64,000 nucleotides of DNA from Desulfoluna sp. (GCF_030145185.1 NZ_JAQYWB010000015.1:1-64000); one strand, 5' to 3'; shown: positions 16,343 through 26,437, counted from the first letter of the stretch. A program made the numbers and translations. The notes: generated by a model not told the origin, from the sequence alone.

Positions 16343-18016
16343 ATGGAACGTTGTGACACCGATATGATGATGGAAAGGCCTTTGGGTCTGTTTCGGGCGG
16401 GGGGCAGGGTGGAGCCGTCCCTGGTGCTGGCCAGTGGGGTGGCACTTGTGGTGGTGTTGCCTATTTTATTTGTTATGGTCTCCATCTTTGCGGACACCCG
16501 GGATATCTGGGGGCATCTTCGTGAGAATCTTCTGGCCGGGTTGCTTTTCAACACGGCGGTTTTGTCTGCGGGGGTTTTGGCGCTCACCGCTCTTTTCGGG
16601 GTATGGGCGGCGTATTTGACAGCGTTGTGCGAGTTTCCAGGGCGACGTTTTTTCTCCTGGGCGCTTTTGTTGCCTCTTTCTATTCCCACCTATGTGATGG
16701 CGTTTGTCTACACGGGGCTTCTGGATTATTCGGGGCCGGTAGCGACCTTTCTCAGGCAGCATGTTCCGACGGTGGCGCCTTTCATGCCGCCCATCCGGTC
16801 CACGGGCGGGGTGATCCTGGTGCTGGCGCTGGCCCTTTACCCTTACGTGTTTCTGCTTGCAGCCGGCGGGTTCGCTTCCCAGGGGGAGCGGGTTCTTGAA
16901 GCCTCGCGGTCCATGGGCTTGAGCCGGAGACGCCTCTTTTTTCGGGTGATGTTGCCCATGGCGCGTCCCTTTATCTTTGGCGGCCTGATTCTTGTGTTGA
17001 TGGAGACCCTGGCGGATTTCGGGGCGGTGGCTGTGTTTAATTATGACACCTTTACCACGGCGATATATAAAGCCTGGTTCGGGTTCTTCTCCATTGACGC
17101 GGCCTCCCAACTCGCCTCGCTTCTTGTGGTGATGGCCCTTGGGGTGCTTACGGCCGAGGGGTGGAGTAGGCGTCGCATGCGTTATTTCCGGGGGAGAGAC
17201 GGGCGACGGGCCAAGCGAATACCCCTCTCCCGGCGGCAGGCGTTGGGGGCTCATCTTTTTCTGGGTGGGCTTTTTTCCGTGGCGTTTGTGATTCCCATGA
17301 TCCAGCTTTTCGCCTGGGTGGGTGAGGCGTGGCGGGAGGAGTGGCACCTCGGGTATGGTGAGCTTCTCGGAAACTCTCTGGCTCTTGCAGGGGCGGGTGC
17401 TTTTTTGACTCTCTCCGCCGCCTTGATTCTGGCCTTTGCCGGGCGCAAGCTCACGGGCCGCTTTATGGCGATACTTTCCCGGATTTCCCTTTTGGGGTAT
17501 GCCCTTCCCGGCACGGTTTTGGCTGTGGGTATGGTGCGCGTGCTTACCGGTATCGACCATATGGCCACAGGCCTTTTTGCCGTTTTGGGTGTGGCGATTT
17601 CCGGCCCTTTTCTTCAAGGCACGGTCTGGGTGATGCCTGTGGCCTATATGGTCCGCTTTTTGTCGGTGGGATTTAATGCTGTTTCAAGCAGCCTGGGGCG
17701 GGTTTCGCCCTCTATGGATGAGGCGGCCCGGACCCTGGGGGTCAGTGGCTTTTCCCTGGTGCGTAAAATTCATCTGCCCCTGATTCAGGGGGGGATGGTC
17801 ACCGGCGCGATTCTTGTGTTTATCGATATTATGAAAGAGATGCCCTTAACCCTTATGACTCGGCCTTTTGGCTGGGATACCCTTGCGGTGAAGATCTTTG
17901 AGCTCACCTCCGAAGGGGAGTGGGAACGGGCCGCGATACCGGCGGTGGCGTTGGTGGTGGCAGGGCTGATTCCCGTGGGGATTCTGGTGTGGCAAAAGGA
18001 GAGAACAAACCGATGA
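16343..18016 (+). CDS. fbpB: ferric iron ABC transporter, two-domain permease
   Basis: A 557-residue inner-membrane permease with about twelve hydrophobic segments in two homologous halves, as in FbpB/SfuB. Each half carries the EAA loop that docks to the ATPase: LEASRSMGLSRRRLFFRVMLPMARP in the first half (near residues 186-210) and DEAARTLGVSGFSLVRKIHLPLIQGG in the second (near 460-485). The start at 16343 has AAGGAA at a proper distance; an inner ATG cluster at 16364 is possible. The stop overlaps the ATPase start (ATGA), so the two are translationally coupled. Confidence 0.9.
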   Translation: MERCDTDMMMERPLGLFRAGGRVEPSLVLASGVALVVVLPILFVMVSIFADTRDIWGHLRENLLAGLLFNTAVLSAGVLALTALFGVWAAYLTALCEFPGRRFFSWALLLPLSIPTYVMAFVYTGLLDYSGPVATFLRQHVPTVAPFMPPIRSTGGVILVLALALYPYVFLLAAGGFASQGERVLEASRSMGLSRRRLFFRVMLPMARPFIFGGLILVLMETLADFGAVAVFNYDTFTTAIYKAWFGFFSIDAASQLASLLVVMALGVLTAEGWSRRRMRYFRGRDGRRAKRIPLSRRQALGAHLFLGGLFSVAFVIPMIQLFAWVGEAWREEWHLGYGELLGNSLALAGAGAFLTLSAALILAFAGRKLTGRFMAILSRISLLGYALPGTVLAVGMVRVLTGIDHMATGLFAVLGVAISGPFLQGTVWVMPVAYMVRFLSVGFNAVSSSLGRVSPSMDEAARTLGVSGFSLVRKIHLPLIQGGMVTGAILVFIDIMKEMPLTLMTRPFGWDTLAVKIFELTSEGEWERAAIPAVALVVAGLIPVGILVWQKERTNR

Positions 18017-19089
18017 TGTATCTGAATGTAAAGGCGATCACCAAGCATTTTGGCGCTACCTGTGTGGCCCAGGGGGTTGGCTTTTCCCTTGCGCGGGGAG
18101 AGATTGGGGCTCTTCTCGGTCCCAGCGGCTGCGGAAAGACCACCCTCCTGCGAATGATCGCGGGTTTTGAAGAGCCTGACAGCGGCTCCATTCACCTTCA
18201 AAGCCGTCCTCTCTGGGAGGCTGGGCAGGGGCTTGCCGCCGAGGCGCGTCAAATCGGGATGGTGTTTCAGGATTACGCCCTGTTTCCCCACCTCACCGTG
18301 TGGGAGAATATTGCCTTTGGGATGAAAGATGTCAGCCGCAGGGAGATCAAGTCGACCATCGACGAGCTTCTTTCCGTCACGGGGCTTGCGGGCGTGGAAA
18401 AACGTTATCCCCATGAGCTCTCCGGCGGTCAGCAGCAGCGGGTGGCACTGTCCCGGGCCATTGCCCCCAAACCCCGGTGTCTCTTGATGGACGAGCCCTT
18501 TTCCAACCTGGACGTCACCCTGCGTGAGAGCCTCTCAGCCGAGGTACGGGAGATCATCAAGCGTTTTGGCATCACCGCTCTCATGGTGACCCATAATCAG
18601 CATGAAGCCTTTGCCATGGCCGATCGCATCGGGGTGATGATGGCAGGAAATATTCTGCAGTGGGACACCCCGGAAGGGCTCTATCACAAACCGGAAACCC
18701 TCTCCGTGGCTCGTTTTATCGGAGAAGGGAGCCTGCTCGCCGGAACGCTGACCTCCGAGGGCACCCTGGACTGCGGACTGGGTGCCTTTTCCGTGGCGGA
18801 AAATATCGGGCGCGAGGCCGTTCAGAAGGTGCATGTATTTGTCCGTCCCGAGGCGGTCCAAATCGCTACCTCCGGTAAGCAAGCCGTGGCACGGCTTGAA
18901 AAAAGCTGCTTTCGAGGACCGGGGCGCAGCTGCCTGTTTCAACTCCCCTCGGGTGAATGGGTGAGGGCCGCCGCTGAAACCCGGTGCTGCCTTCGGGAGG
19001 GGGATGCCTATGGCCTCAGCGTGTCCAGGGATGGGGTCTCTCTCTTTTCTGAGCATGAGGAAGAGCGGTTTGCCGGATTTTCAGAATGA
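18013..19089 (+). CDS. fbpC: ferric iron ABC transporter, ATPase
   Basis: A 358-residue ABC ATPase. Walker A is GPSGCGKTT near residues 37-45, the Q-loop is MVFQDYALFPHLTV, the signature is LSGGQQQRVALSRAIA near 138-151, and Walker B is CLLMDEPFSNLD. The switch histidine is in MVTHNQ. After residue about 240 comes a TOBE/FbpC-like regulatory domain (VFVRPEAVQI). It powers Fe3+ import with the genes upstream. The ATG at 18013 overlaps the permease stop; an in-frame ATG at 17920 would lie deep inside the permease gene and is rejected. Confidence 0.92.
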   Translation: MMYLNVKAITKHFGATCVAQGVGFSLARGEIGALLGPSGCGKTTLLRMIAGFEEPDSGSIHLQSRPLWEAGQGLAAEARQIGMVFQDYALFPHLTVWENIAFGMKDVSRREIKSTIDELLSVTGLAGVEKRYPHELSGGQQQRVALSRAIAPKPRCLLMDEPFSNLDVTLRESLSAEVREIIKRFGITALMVTHNQHEAFAMADRIGVMMAGNILQWDTPEGLYHKPETLSVARFIGEGSLLAGTLTSEGTLDCGLGAFSVAENIGREAVQKVHVFVRPEAVQIATSGKQAVARLEKSCFRGPGRSCLFQLPSGEWVRAAAETRCCLREGDAYGLSVSRDGVSLFSEHEEERFAGFSE

Positions 19090-19599
19090 TGAAACCCAGT
19101 GTGTTCCTCCGGCGGCAAGGTAACCAGGGCGTAAATCAGGTTCGTCACAGCGGTTTTTTAAACGGACCCATCGGTTTGTCCCTGGGTCTGTATCAGGCTG
19201 TGTTTTTCCCCTTTGTGCATTGCCATCCACCATCCTCTGGGTTATTCTTCCTTTAGCCTTTTTGTTACGATTCAGCTCCTGTGAAATCAAAAGAGCTTCC
19301 GGTGGCCAGGTGTAAAGAAAGGGTGCGCAAGCACACGGGGTGTCGCATGGCGGGATGTTTTCGCCACCCCGGCCGTCAGAGGTTACGTGAGCTGAATCGT
19401 GAGGCCTTTTTCATGTTTGCTTGACCTCTGGCCCTGTCTTGCCCCTGCGATTGATCCCTTCGCCGACATTTTCCCGAAAGATCTGAACATCCTTTTCACC
19501 CTGCCGTTCCCACGGCAACTGAGACCTGTGATCCCTGATAAATAAGCCCCAAGGGGCCTCCGTGGCCTTTTTATATCTGGCAGAGAGAGGAGAGAGCCT
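19090..19599. other. intergenic region with repeat fragments, no gene seen
   Basis: Fragments of the modular repeat occur at 19106-19126 (CCTCCGGCGGCAAGGTAACC) and near 19263-19320 (ACGATTCAGCTCCTG, CTTCCGGTGGCCAGGTG). Nothing else is recognised. The promoter for pntA is presumably in the second half, but no convincing -35/-10 pair stands out. Confidence 0.45.
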
Positions 19600-21168
19600 G
19601 TGAAGATTGGTATTCCCATAGAGACCTGTAATGAAGAGAAGCGGGTGGCCGCAACGCCGGAGAGCGTGAAGGCATTGATTCACCTTGGATACGACCTGAC
19701 CGTGGAGGCCGGAGCCGGAGAGGCGGCTGGTTTCCCGGACGGTGCGTATGAGGCCGCCGGCGCGGCCTTGAGTGACGCGAAGGCGGTGTGGTCCGACTCC
19801 GATATGGTGTTGAAGGTGTGTCCTCCCAGTCCTGGAGAAGCCCGACAGATGAAGGCCGGGGCCGCCCTGGTCTCCTTTGTTCAGCCTGCCGAGAACCCGG
19901 AGCTCCTGGAGGTTTTGAAAACCCGGAACATCACGGCCCTTGCCATGGAGCAGGTGCCGCGTATCACAAGGGCTCAGAAGCTCGACGCCTTAAGCTCCAT
20001 GGCCAACATTGCTGGGTACCGGGCCGTGGTGGAAGCGGCGGGTGCGTTCGGGCGTTTTTTTACCGGTCAGGTGACGGCTGCGGGCAAGATCCCGCCCGCC
20101 AAGGTGCTGGTCATCGGGGCCGGGGTGGCCGGGCTTTCGGCCATCGGCACGGCAGGGGCGCTTGGGGCCGTGGTCCGCGCCTTTGACACCCGTCCCGAGG
20201 TGAAAGAGCAAGTGGAGAGCCTGGGGGCGTCTTTTCTCATGCTTGATGTTGAGGAGGAGGGGGCGGGCGCCGGTGGTTACGCTAAGGTGATGAGCGAGGC
20301 CTTTATCCAGGCGGAGATGGCCCTCTTCGCCGCCCAGGCCAAAGAGGTGGATATGATTATCACCACGGCCATGATTCCGGGGAAAACAGCACCGATCCTC
20401 ATTACAAAAGAGATGGTTGCGAGCATGATGCCGGGGAGCGTCATCGTCGACCTGGCCGCCGGGCAGGGGGGCAACTGTGAACTCACAGAGCCCGGTCAAT
20501 CCGTGGTGAAAGAGGGGGTGACCCTGATCGGCTACACCGACATGGTGAGTCGCCTGGCCAATCAAGCCAGCCGACTCTATGCCACCAACCTGTCCAACCT
20601 TCTGGCCGATCTGACCCCGGCCAAGGATGGGGAGGCGGTTTACGATATGGAGGACGAGGTGGTGCGGACCATGACGGTGACAAAGGGAGGCGAGATCACC
20701 TGGCCGCCCCCTGCGCCGACGCGGTTAGCGCTGCCACCCGAGCCCCCGAAAACAGAGAAAAAGGCCCCCGAACCCAGCGTGATCGAAACGAGCTGGCAGC
20801 GTTGGGCACCCCAGGTGAAGCCCTTTCTTTTTCTTGTCGTGGGGGGATTTTTGCTCTATCACCTCGGGCGCGTGGTACCTCCGGATTTTCTGCAGCACAT
20901 GACGGTGTTTGTTCTGGCTTGTTTCGTGGGGTACATGGTGATCTGGAATGTGACGCCGTCTCTTCATACTCCCTTGATGAGCGTCACCAATGCCATCAGT
21001 GGCATCATTGTGGTCGGAGCGCTCCTGCAGGTCTCCGGTCCGTTTTTTAGTTTGAAAACACTGCTGGCGGCCGTTGCCATTTTAATTGCCACCATCAACG
21101 TGTTTGGAGGTTTTCTTGTGACCCAGCGCATGCTGAAGATGTTCAGGAGAGGGGGCGACCATGAATAG
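19600..21168 (+). CDS. pntA: NAD(P) transhydrogenase, alpha subunit
   Basis: A 522-residue subunit of proton-translocating transhydrogenase. Residues 1-380 form the NAD(H)-binding dI domain ([21 protein letters not shown] at the start; [22 protein letters not shown] as the Rossmann GxGxxG; RFDT-like [17 protein letters not shown]). A Pro/Glu-rich linker (about 365-400) leads to a dII part with about four membrane helices (405-510). With PntB it transfers hydride from NADH to NADP+, driven by protons, to make NADPH. The full-length E. coli-type fusion of dI and four helices is seen, not the split PntAA/PntAB form. Start is GTG with GAGAGGAG upstream. It overlaps pntB by 8 bases. Confidence 0.93.
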   Translation: MKIGIPIETCNEEKRVAATPESVKALIHLGYDLTVEAGAGEAAGFPDGAYEAAGAALSDAKAVWSDSDMVLKVCPPSPGEARQMKAGAALVSFVQPAENPELLEVLKTRNITALAMEQVPRITRAQKLDALSSMANIAGYRAVVEAAGAFGRFFTGQVTAAGKIPPAKVLVIGAGVAGLSAIGTAGALGAVVRAFDTRPEVKEQVESLGASFLMLDVEEEGAGAGGYAKVMSEAFIQAEMALFAAQAKEVDMIITTAMIPGKTAPILITKEMVASMMPGSVIVDLAAGQGGNCELTEPGQSVVKEGVTLIGYTDMVSRLANQASRLYATNLSNLLADLTPAKDGEAVYDMEDEVVRTMTVTKGGEITWPPPAPTRLALPPEPPKTEKKAPEPSVIETSWQRWAPQVKPFLFLVVGGFLLYHLGRVVPPDFLQHMTVFVLACFVGYMVIWNVTPSLHTPLMSVTNAISGIIVVGALLQVSGPFFSLKTLLAAVAILIATINVFGGFLVTQRMLKMFRRGGDHE

Positions 21169-22549
21169 CGGCCTCATCACCACCGCCTATATTGCGGCAG
21201 GCGTTCTTTTTATTCTCTCCCTGGGCGGCTTGAGCAATCAGGAGTCGGCCCGACGCGGGAATATTTACGGCATCCTCGGCATGGCCCTCGCCCTGGTGGC
21301 AACCATCCTCGGCAAAGCCGTGACGGCCTACGCCCTGATCGGGATCACCATGGGACTCGGCGCGGCCATCGGCGTGATGGTGTCCAGAAAAGTTCAGATG
21401 ACACAGATGCCTGAGCTGGTGGCGATCCTTCACAGCTTCGTGGGCATGGCCGCCGTGCTGGTGGGGATCACCGGGTACCTGGACCCTGAGATGCATTATG
21501 TCGGGGTTGAAAAGACCATCCATGAGGTGGAGATCTTTATCGGTGTTTTTATTGGAGCCCTGACCTTCACGGGGTCTGTGGTGGCTTTCGGCAAGTTGCG
21601 GGGGACCCTCAGCAGTCGGCCCCTGCTTCTGCCTTTCCGGCATCTTATTAACCTGGCCGCTGTGAGTGTCACCCTAGGACTCGGGGTTCTCTTTGTGGGG
21701 GCCGAAGGGATGGGGTTTCCCCTGTTGGGCCTGATGATCATGGCGTGTATCGCCTTTGGCCTGGGCTGGCACATGGTGATGGCCATCGGCGGGGCCGACA
21801 TGCCCGTGGTGATCTCCATGCTCAACTCCTACTCGGGGTGGGCCGCGGCAGCCACCGGTTTTATGCTGGGCAACGATCTTTTGATCATCGCCGGTGCCCT
21901 GGTGGGGTCCAGCGGGGCCATTCTCTCTTATATCATGTGCAAAGCCATGAACCGAAGCCTGATGAATGTGATCCTGGGCGGTTTCGGGACTTCGGGGGGG
22001 ACGGTCGTGGAAGGGGGCATGCAGGGTGACGCAATTCCCACAAGCCTTGAAGAGACCGCAGCCCTGCTTAAAAATGCGAAAAATGTGGTCATCGTTCCCG
22101 GATACGGCATGGCTGTGGCCCAGGCCCAGCACCCAGTTTTTGAGCTCACGGAGAGATTGCGGAAGGCGGGCGTGAACGTCCGGTTTGCCATTCACCCGGT
22201 GGCGGGGCGCATGCCCGGACACATGAACGTCCTGCTGGCCGAAGCCAGAGTCCCTTATGATATTGTCTTTGAGATGGATGAGATCAATGACGACCTGGCT
22301 GAGACCGATGCCGTGCTGGTCATCGGGGCCAATGACATCGTCAACCCCTCGGCCCTGGAAGACCCGGGCAGCCCCATCGCCGGCATGCCTGTTCTCGCCG
22401 TGTGGAACGCAGGCATCGTGGTGGTCCTTAAACGCAGTATGGCCACCGGGTACGCCGGGGTGGAAAATCCTCTTTTCTTTAAAGAAAACACCCGCATGCT
22501 CTTCGGTGATGCCAAAGAGAGCCTCACCGGCCTGCTGGCGGCGGTGTAG
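21161..22549 (+). CDS. pntB: NAD(P) transhydrogenase, beta subunit
   Basis: A 462-residue subunit with about nine membrane helices (dII, residues 1-270) and the NADP(H)-binding dIII domain (about 285-462). In dIII the sequence [21 protein letters not shown] is the GxGxxA/V dinucleotide motif, [21 protein letters not shown] follows, and [12 protein letters not shown] and [10 protein letters not shown] contact NADP. The conserved histidine in [11 protein letters not shown] (near residue 90) lies in the proton path. The start overlaps the end of pntA by 8 bases, so the two are coupled. A strong terminator lies 125 bp downstream. Confidence 0.94.
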   Translation: MNSGLITTAYIAAGVLFILSLGGLSNQESARRGNIYGILGMALALVATILGKAVTAYALIGITMGLGAAIGVMVSRKVQMTQMPELVAILHSFVGMAAVLVGITGYLDPEMHYVGVEKTIHEVEIFIGVFIGALTFTGSVVAFGKLRGTLSSRPLLLPFRHLINLAAVSVTLGLGVLFVGAEGMGFPLLGLMIMACIAFGLGWHMVMAIGGADMPVVISMLNSYSGWAAAATGFMLGNDLLIIAGALVGSSGAILSYIMCKAMNRSLMNVILGGFGTSGGTVVEGGMQGDAIPTSLEETAALLKNAKNVVIVPGYGMAVAQAQHPVFELTERLRKAGVNVRFAIHPVAGRMPGHMNVLLAEARVPYDIVFEMDEINDDLAETDAVLVIGANDIVNPSALEDPGSPIAGMPVLAVWNAGIVVVLKRSMATGYAGVENPLFFKENTRMLFGDAKESLTGLLAAV

Positions 22550-22644
22550 CAGGGCGGCTGGGAAAGTATCTGTGATACGAGGGGTATAGGACGGGTCTCG
22601 AGCTCTCGGTTTATTGTTTAAAATCGGGTCATGTTTCATGCCCA

Positions 22645-22672
22645 TGAAAAGCAGCCTCCGCCGGAGGCACAT
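22645..22672 (+). repeat. modular intergenic repeat, fragment
   Basis: CATGAAAAGCAGCCTCCGCCGG matches the junction between the CAGCTCATG block and the CCTCCGGCGG hairpin seen elsewhere (for example inverted at 30322-30405). Confidence 0.45.
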
Positions 22673-22674
22673 TC

Positions 22675-22720
22675 GGGAAGGGGATCGGTGGAATCAGGCC
22701 GTTCCCCTTCCCCTGTTTTT
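22675..22720 (+). terminator. terminator after pntAB
   Basis: A perfect 10-bp stem, GGGAAGGGGA (22675-22684) with TCCCCTTCCC (22703-22712), is followed by CTG and a T-run. It lies 126 bp beyond the pntB stop. Confidence 0.7.
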
Positions 22721-23257
22721 AAGGCCTCCTTTTTTCGTTTTTTTGACTTTTTCGTGATCGAAACCCGTCTTCCATCCTTCCCCATGACACACTCTTTCCG
22801 CCTTTCTTTTTCCACCCCTGTTTTTCCGGCGTGTTTCTCCTTATCAAAACAAGGAAACACGCCCACTATATTTTGTAGGGTATTGATAAGACAGCTGATA
22901 GTGACCCCTTAATTTTGAATTAAAAAAAAGTAAAACGGATGTGCTTAATTTTATTGACACCCTTTATCAGCTCTGACATAAAGCGCCTCAAGTTGTGTGG
23001 GTGCTGTGGTCCAAATCCCTTTGGATTACGGTCTATTCTTTGTTGTCCTTTTTGCCTGAGTGGAGCGATTTTCGCACATATTTTTATCGTTGTCCGACGG
23101 GGTGGGTCCCACCGCATGAACTGCCCCATTTTTCATTGCTAAACTGATCGATACTTTTAAACATGACACACCCTATTCGGGATTCCGCAGTGTTGACGTT
23201 TTTTTTACGTCTTCCTTTGCATGGCCTGCAGGATCCGGTGCGTCAGGAGGTTCAGCC
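22721..23257. other. intergenic region before the YitT gene
   Basis: No gene is recognised. The first 150 bp are T-rich. A promoter-like pair (22954-22982) lies near the middle, followed by a small CCAAATCC-CTTT-GGATT hairpin near 23010-23030. Confidence 0.45.
22954..22982 (+). promoter_or_regulatory. possible sigma-70 promoter
   Basis: TTGACA at 22954-22959 and CATAAA at 22977-22982, with the ideal spacing of 17. The -35 is perfect and the -10 is fair. It would give a leader of about 270 bases before the YitT gene, or serve a small RNA. Confidence 0.4.
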
Positions 23258-24115
23258 ATGCGTAAAATAGATTTCACCTATTCCATTTTCTGGAACTGTT
23301 TTCTGATTATTTTCGGGACCCTGATCTATGTCGTGGGGCTCAAGGGCATTGCCGACCCGCACAGCTTTGTGCCCGGAGGGCTTTTTGGCCTCGCTTTTTA
23401 TCTTTACTACCTCACCGACTGGATGAACCCGGGGATTATTTTCGCCCTGCTTAATATTCCCATGTTTATCATTGGTAAGATTTACATCAGCGGTCGTTTT
23501 CTCTCGTACAGTTTCCTGGCCATGGTGGTCTCTTCCGTCAGTTACAACCTGATCCAGGTGGATCTGGGGATCGTGAATCAGCTCTATGCGGCGGTCACCT
23601 GCGGGGTGCTGGTGGGGATCGGATCCGGCATTGTGCTGCGGTCCATCGGCTCCAACGGCGGGCTGGACATCATCGGGGTGATTCTTTATCAGAAGTTTAA
23701 CCTCGGGCTCGGCAAGTTTTTCATGATCTTCAACGTGGTGCTCTACAGCTTCAGTTTTGCCACCATGAACACGGACCTGGTCATCGCCTCCATCATCTCG
23801 GTCTTTGTGACCTCGGTCAGCATCGATTATGCTCTGTCGATGTTCAACCAGAGGAAGATGGTTCTGGTGGTGACAGATAAGCCAGACTGCATCTCCCGCG
23901 AGATTATTGATAAGTTGAAGATCAGCACCACCTTTCTTAACGGGCAAGGGGCTTACACCGGACGAGAGAAGAAGATTCTCATGACCGTGATCAACAATAT
24001 TCAGCTCAAACGTCTGGAAGAGATTGTCTTCACCAAAGACGAGGAGGCGCTCTTCATCGTGGAAAACACCTTCAGCGTGATCGGGGCCAACTTTTCCAAG
24101 CGGAAAGTCTACTAA
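23258..24115 (+). CDS. YitT-family membrane protein
   Basis: A 285-residue protein with five to six hydrophobic segments (about residues 10-195) followed by a C-terminal DUF2179 domain (about 220-285, TTFLNGQGAYTGREKKILMTVINNIQLKRL), the standard YitT architecture. The motif IVLRSIGSNGGLDIIG near 125-140 is typical of the membrane part. The role of YitT proteins is not known; some act in transport or in sporulation of other phyla. AGGAGG precedes the ATG. Oddly, its TAC-TAA end lies within a solo end of the 252-bp element, so the stop codon is shared with that repeat. Confidence 0.88.
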   Translation: MRKIDFTYSIFWNCFLIIFGTLIYVVGLKGIADPHSFVPGGLFGLAFYLYYLTDWMNPGIIFALLNIPMFIIGKIYISGRFLSYSFLAMVVSSVSYNLIQVDLGIVNQLYAAVTCGVLVGIGSGIVLRSIGSNGGLDIIGVILYQKFNLGLGKFFMIFNVVLYSFSFATMNTDLVIASIISVFVTSVSIDYALSMFNQRKMVLVVTDKPDCISREIIDKLKISTTFLNGQGAYTGREKKILMTVINNIQLKRLEEIVFTKDEEALFIVENTFSVIGANFSKRKVY

Positions 24116-24132
24116 CCCGGATATTTCACGAG
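24113..24132 (+). repeat. solo end of the 252-bp inverted-end element (copy D)
   Basis: TAACCCGGATATTTCACGAG is identical or nearly so to the left ends at 12033 and 12826 (one base differs). The rest of the element is absent. The first three bases are the stop codon of the YitT gene. Confidence 0.75.
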
Positions 24133-24161
24133 TCGAGGCGGCCCCTTGGGCTTTATGTATG

Positions 24162-24194
24162 GGCGGCGGGTCTTTGACTCGCCGCCTTTTTTTT
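24162..24194 (+). terminator. terminator after the YitT gene
   Basis: GGCGGCG and CGCCGCC form a 7-bp GC-only stem around an 11-base loop, followed by eight T. Confidence 0.85.
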
Positions 24195-24244
24195 CGCCTT
24201 CTTTCCACCTTGAATTTTCTCACCCGGGCTCTGTGTATTCTTCA

Positions 24245-24273
24245 ATGACATTTTGGTTTTTCCGTCGTACAAT
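24245..24273 (+). promoter_or_regulatory. probable promoter of the YhdH-type gene
   Basis: ATGACA and TACAAT with 17-base spacing, 46 bases before the start codon, placed between a terminator and the gene. Confidence 0.55.
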
Positions 24274-24318
24274 ATGGACGTCATCTCATTGAATATGGAT
24301 CTAAAGCGGAGGTGAACC

Positions 24319-25332
24319 ATGGAACATGCGAAGTGGGAGAATGTGACGTATCATGCAATGGTTGTCTCTGAAGAAGAGGGGGCCTTTGTCCGAAGCGTTG
24401 AGACCTTGTCTGTGAAGGATTTGCCTCCGGGCGATGTCTTGATTCGGGTGGGATTTTCATCCCTGAACTGGAAGGATTGCCTGTCGGCCATGGGGAACCC
24501 CGGGGTGACCCGGCGCTATCCTCATACACCGGGTATCGACGCGTCGGGGATCGTTGCAGCGTGCATCGACGGTGGCTTTCAAAAGGGCGACAAGGTGATT
24601 GTGACCGGATATGACCTTGGCATGAACACCGCAGGCGGATTCGCGGAGTACATTCGAGTCCCCGCAGGGTGGGTGGTGAAGCTTCCCGACGGATTGACCC
24701 GAAAGGAGGCCATGATGTTGGGCACCGCAGGGTTTACCGCGGGGCTCTCCATTAAACGTCTCTTGGACCATGGGGTGGCCCCAGGCTCCGGGACGGTGCT
24801 GGTCACCGGCGCCACCGGAGGCGTGGGAAGTCTGGCCGTGGGGATCCTGAAAAAATTGGGGTTCACCGTGGCCGCGGTCAGCGGTCGGGACGAGCGGGGT
24901 GAGTACCTTGCCTCCATCGGTGTGGATCAGGTGGTTCCTTTGGCCGAGGCCGTGGACTCACGTGGCAAAGCGCTCGGAGGAAAACTCTGGGCCGGTGTGG
25001 TGGATGCCGTGGGCGGGGACGTCCTGGAGACTGCCATTAAAAACACCGTGAACCGGGGCGTGGTGACCTGCTGCGGGAACGTCCGCTCTGATGATCTCAG
25101 TTTCTCCATCTATCCCTTTATCCTTCGCGGGGTTTCCCTTTGCGGCATTGACTCTGCCACCTGCCCCATGGAGGAGCGCCAGTTCGTCTGGAAGCAACTG
25201 GCCGATGCCTGGAAGCCTGACATCCTTGAGCTCGTAGTAGAAAGCCTCAACGGGCTGGATGAACTCAGTATTCAGATTGACCGTATGGTGAGGGGGGAAC
25301 GGACCGGCCGCAGCATTGTTCATTTTCCCTGA
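24319..25332 (+). CDS. YhdH/YhfP-type quinone oxidoreductase (acrylyl-CoA-reductase-like)
   Basis: A 337-residue zinc-free medium-chain dehydrogenase/reductase. The N-terminal GroES-like domain (FSSLNWKDCLSAMGNPGVTRRYPHTPGIDASG) is the hallmark of the YhdH/AcuI group. The cofactor domain has VLVTGATGGVGSLAVGILKKLG, the NADPH-binding motif, near residues 155-176, then AVSGRDERGEYLASIGV. AcuI members reduce acrylyl-CoA to propionyl-CoA; others have unknown enone substrates, so the reaction is only probable. No acrylate or DMSP genes lie nearby. The start has AAAGCGGAGG upstream. It has its own promoter and terminator. Confidence 0.88.
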   Translation: MEHAKWENVTYHAMVVSEEEGAFVRSVETLSVKDLPPGDVLIRVGFSSLNWKDCLSAMGNPGVTRRYPHTPGIDASGIVAACIDGGFQKGDKVIVTGYDLGMNTAGGFAEYIRVPAGWVVKLPDGLTRKEAMMLGTAGFTAGLSIKRLLDHGVAPGSGTVLVTGATGGVGSLAVGILKKLGFTVAAVSGRDERGEYLASIGVDQVVPLAEAVDSRGKALGGKLWAGVVDAVGGDVLETAIKNTVNRGVVTCCGNVRSDDLSFSIYPFILRGVSLCGIDSATCPMEERQFVWKQLADAWKPDILELVVESLNGLDELSIQIDRMVRGERTGRSIVHFP

Positions 25333-25340
25333 TTTTTTTG

Positions 25341-25379
25341 CCGGGGATCTCTTCGGGTCTCCGGCATTGTTTTTCTCTT
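25341..25379 (+). terminator. probable terminator
   Basis: GCCGG-GGA-TC and GA-TCTCCGGC-like arms enclose a TCTTCGGG loop, followed by ATTGTTTTTCTCTTTTT. It lies 9 bp after the YhdH-type gene. Confidence 0.6.
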
Positions 25380-25510
25380 TTTGTCATGAACCATGACCTT
25401 TCCCTTCTGCCGTTTAGACGCAGAGATTTAATCCCCGGCCCTTCGTTTATCCGAATATCCCAGAACATTTTTTTTGATGACATCAGGACTCATCAACCCA
25501 AGGAGGATCC

Positions 25511-26347
25511 ATGGAATCCATTGTGGTAAAGCTTCAGGAATGGTTGGCTTTTTATGGCTTAAAGGTGGTGGCGGCCCTCATTATTCTCGTGTTGGGGCGG
25601 ATCGCGGCAGGGGTTGTGCGCCGCCTTCTTCGAAATGTGATGACAAAGGGGCGGGTGGAGCCCACCCTCATCTCGTTTGTCTGCAGTGTGGTTTACGTGG
25701 GCCTGATGGCCTTTGTGATTATCGCGGCCCTGGGGAAGCTGGGGATGCAGACCACCTCCTTCATCGCGGTCCTGGGTGCTGCCGGTCTTGCCGTTGGCCT
25801 GGCCCTTCAAGGCTCCCTGGCCAACTTTGCGTCCGGCGTGCTCCTGGTGATTTTTACGCCATTTAAGGTAGGGAACTTCGTGGAAGCCGGCGGATCTGCA
25901 GGCGTTGTGGATGAGATCGGGATTTTTTCCACCATCATTAAAAGTCCTGACAACAAGCGGATTATTATTCCCAACGCCCAGGTGACCGGAGGCATCATCA
26001 TCAATCATACGGCCGAGGAGATTCGCCGGGTAGATCTGGTGGCGGGGGTCGGATATGGCGATGACCTCGATCTGGTAAGGAAAACGTTAGAGGAGGTGCT
26101 GGCTGGTGAGCCGATGATTCTCGAGAGCCCGGCCCCGACCATCGCGGTGAGTGAGCTGGGTGAGAGCAGCGTCAACTTTGTGGTGCGTCCCTGGGTGAAG
26201 ACCACCGATTACTGGACGGTTTGGTTTGCTCTCCATGAAGCCATCAAGAAGAGCTTCGACGCCAAGGGGATTTCGATTCCCTTTCCCCAGCATGACCTCC
26301 ACTTTGATATGCCGAAGGAGGGTTTTAAAGTGGCTTCAGAGAGGTAA
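25511..26347 (+). CDS. small-conductance mechanosensitive channel, MscS family
   Basis: A 278-residue MscS-type channel. Three membrane helices occupy residues about 15-115; TM3 (AAGLAVGLALQGSLANFASGVLLVIF, near 95-120) has the Gly/Ala packing motif that lines the pore. The beta domain follows (FKVGNFVEAGGSAGVVDEIGIFSTIIKSPDNKRIIIPNAQV), then an alpha/beta cytoplasmic vestibule. The size matches E. coli MscS (286). It opens under membrane tension to release osmolytes on hypo-osmotic shock. GGAGG stands before the ATG, and a strong terminator follows. Confidence 0.93.
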   Translation: MESIVVKLQEWLAFYGLKVVAALIILVLGRIAAGVVRRLLRNVMTKGRVEPTLISFVCSVVYVGLMAFVIIAALGKLGMQTTSFIAVLGAAGLAVGLALQGSLANFASGVLLVIFTPFKVGNFVEAGGSAGVVDEIGIFSTIIKSPDNKRIIIPNAQVTGGIIINHTAEEIRRVDLVAGVGYGDDLDLVRKTLEEVLAGEPMILESPAPTIAVSELGESSVNFVVRPWVKTTDYWTVWFALHEAIKKSFDAKGISIPFPQHDLHFDMPKEGFKVASER

Positions 26348-26365
26348 GGAGCGCAGACTGATTGA

Positions 26366-26401
26366 CGGGGCGACCACCGGGGGCGGGGTCGCCCTTTTTT
26401 T
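26366..26401 (+). terminator. terminator after the MscS gene
   Basis: GGGCGACC and GGTCGCCC form an 8-bp stem followed by seven T. Confidence 0.85.
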
Positions 26402-26437
26402 ATGCCGTGGAAGGCGTGCTGGGTCTGTCTCGGGGGC

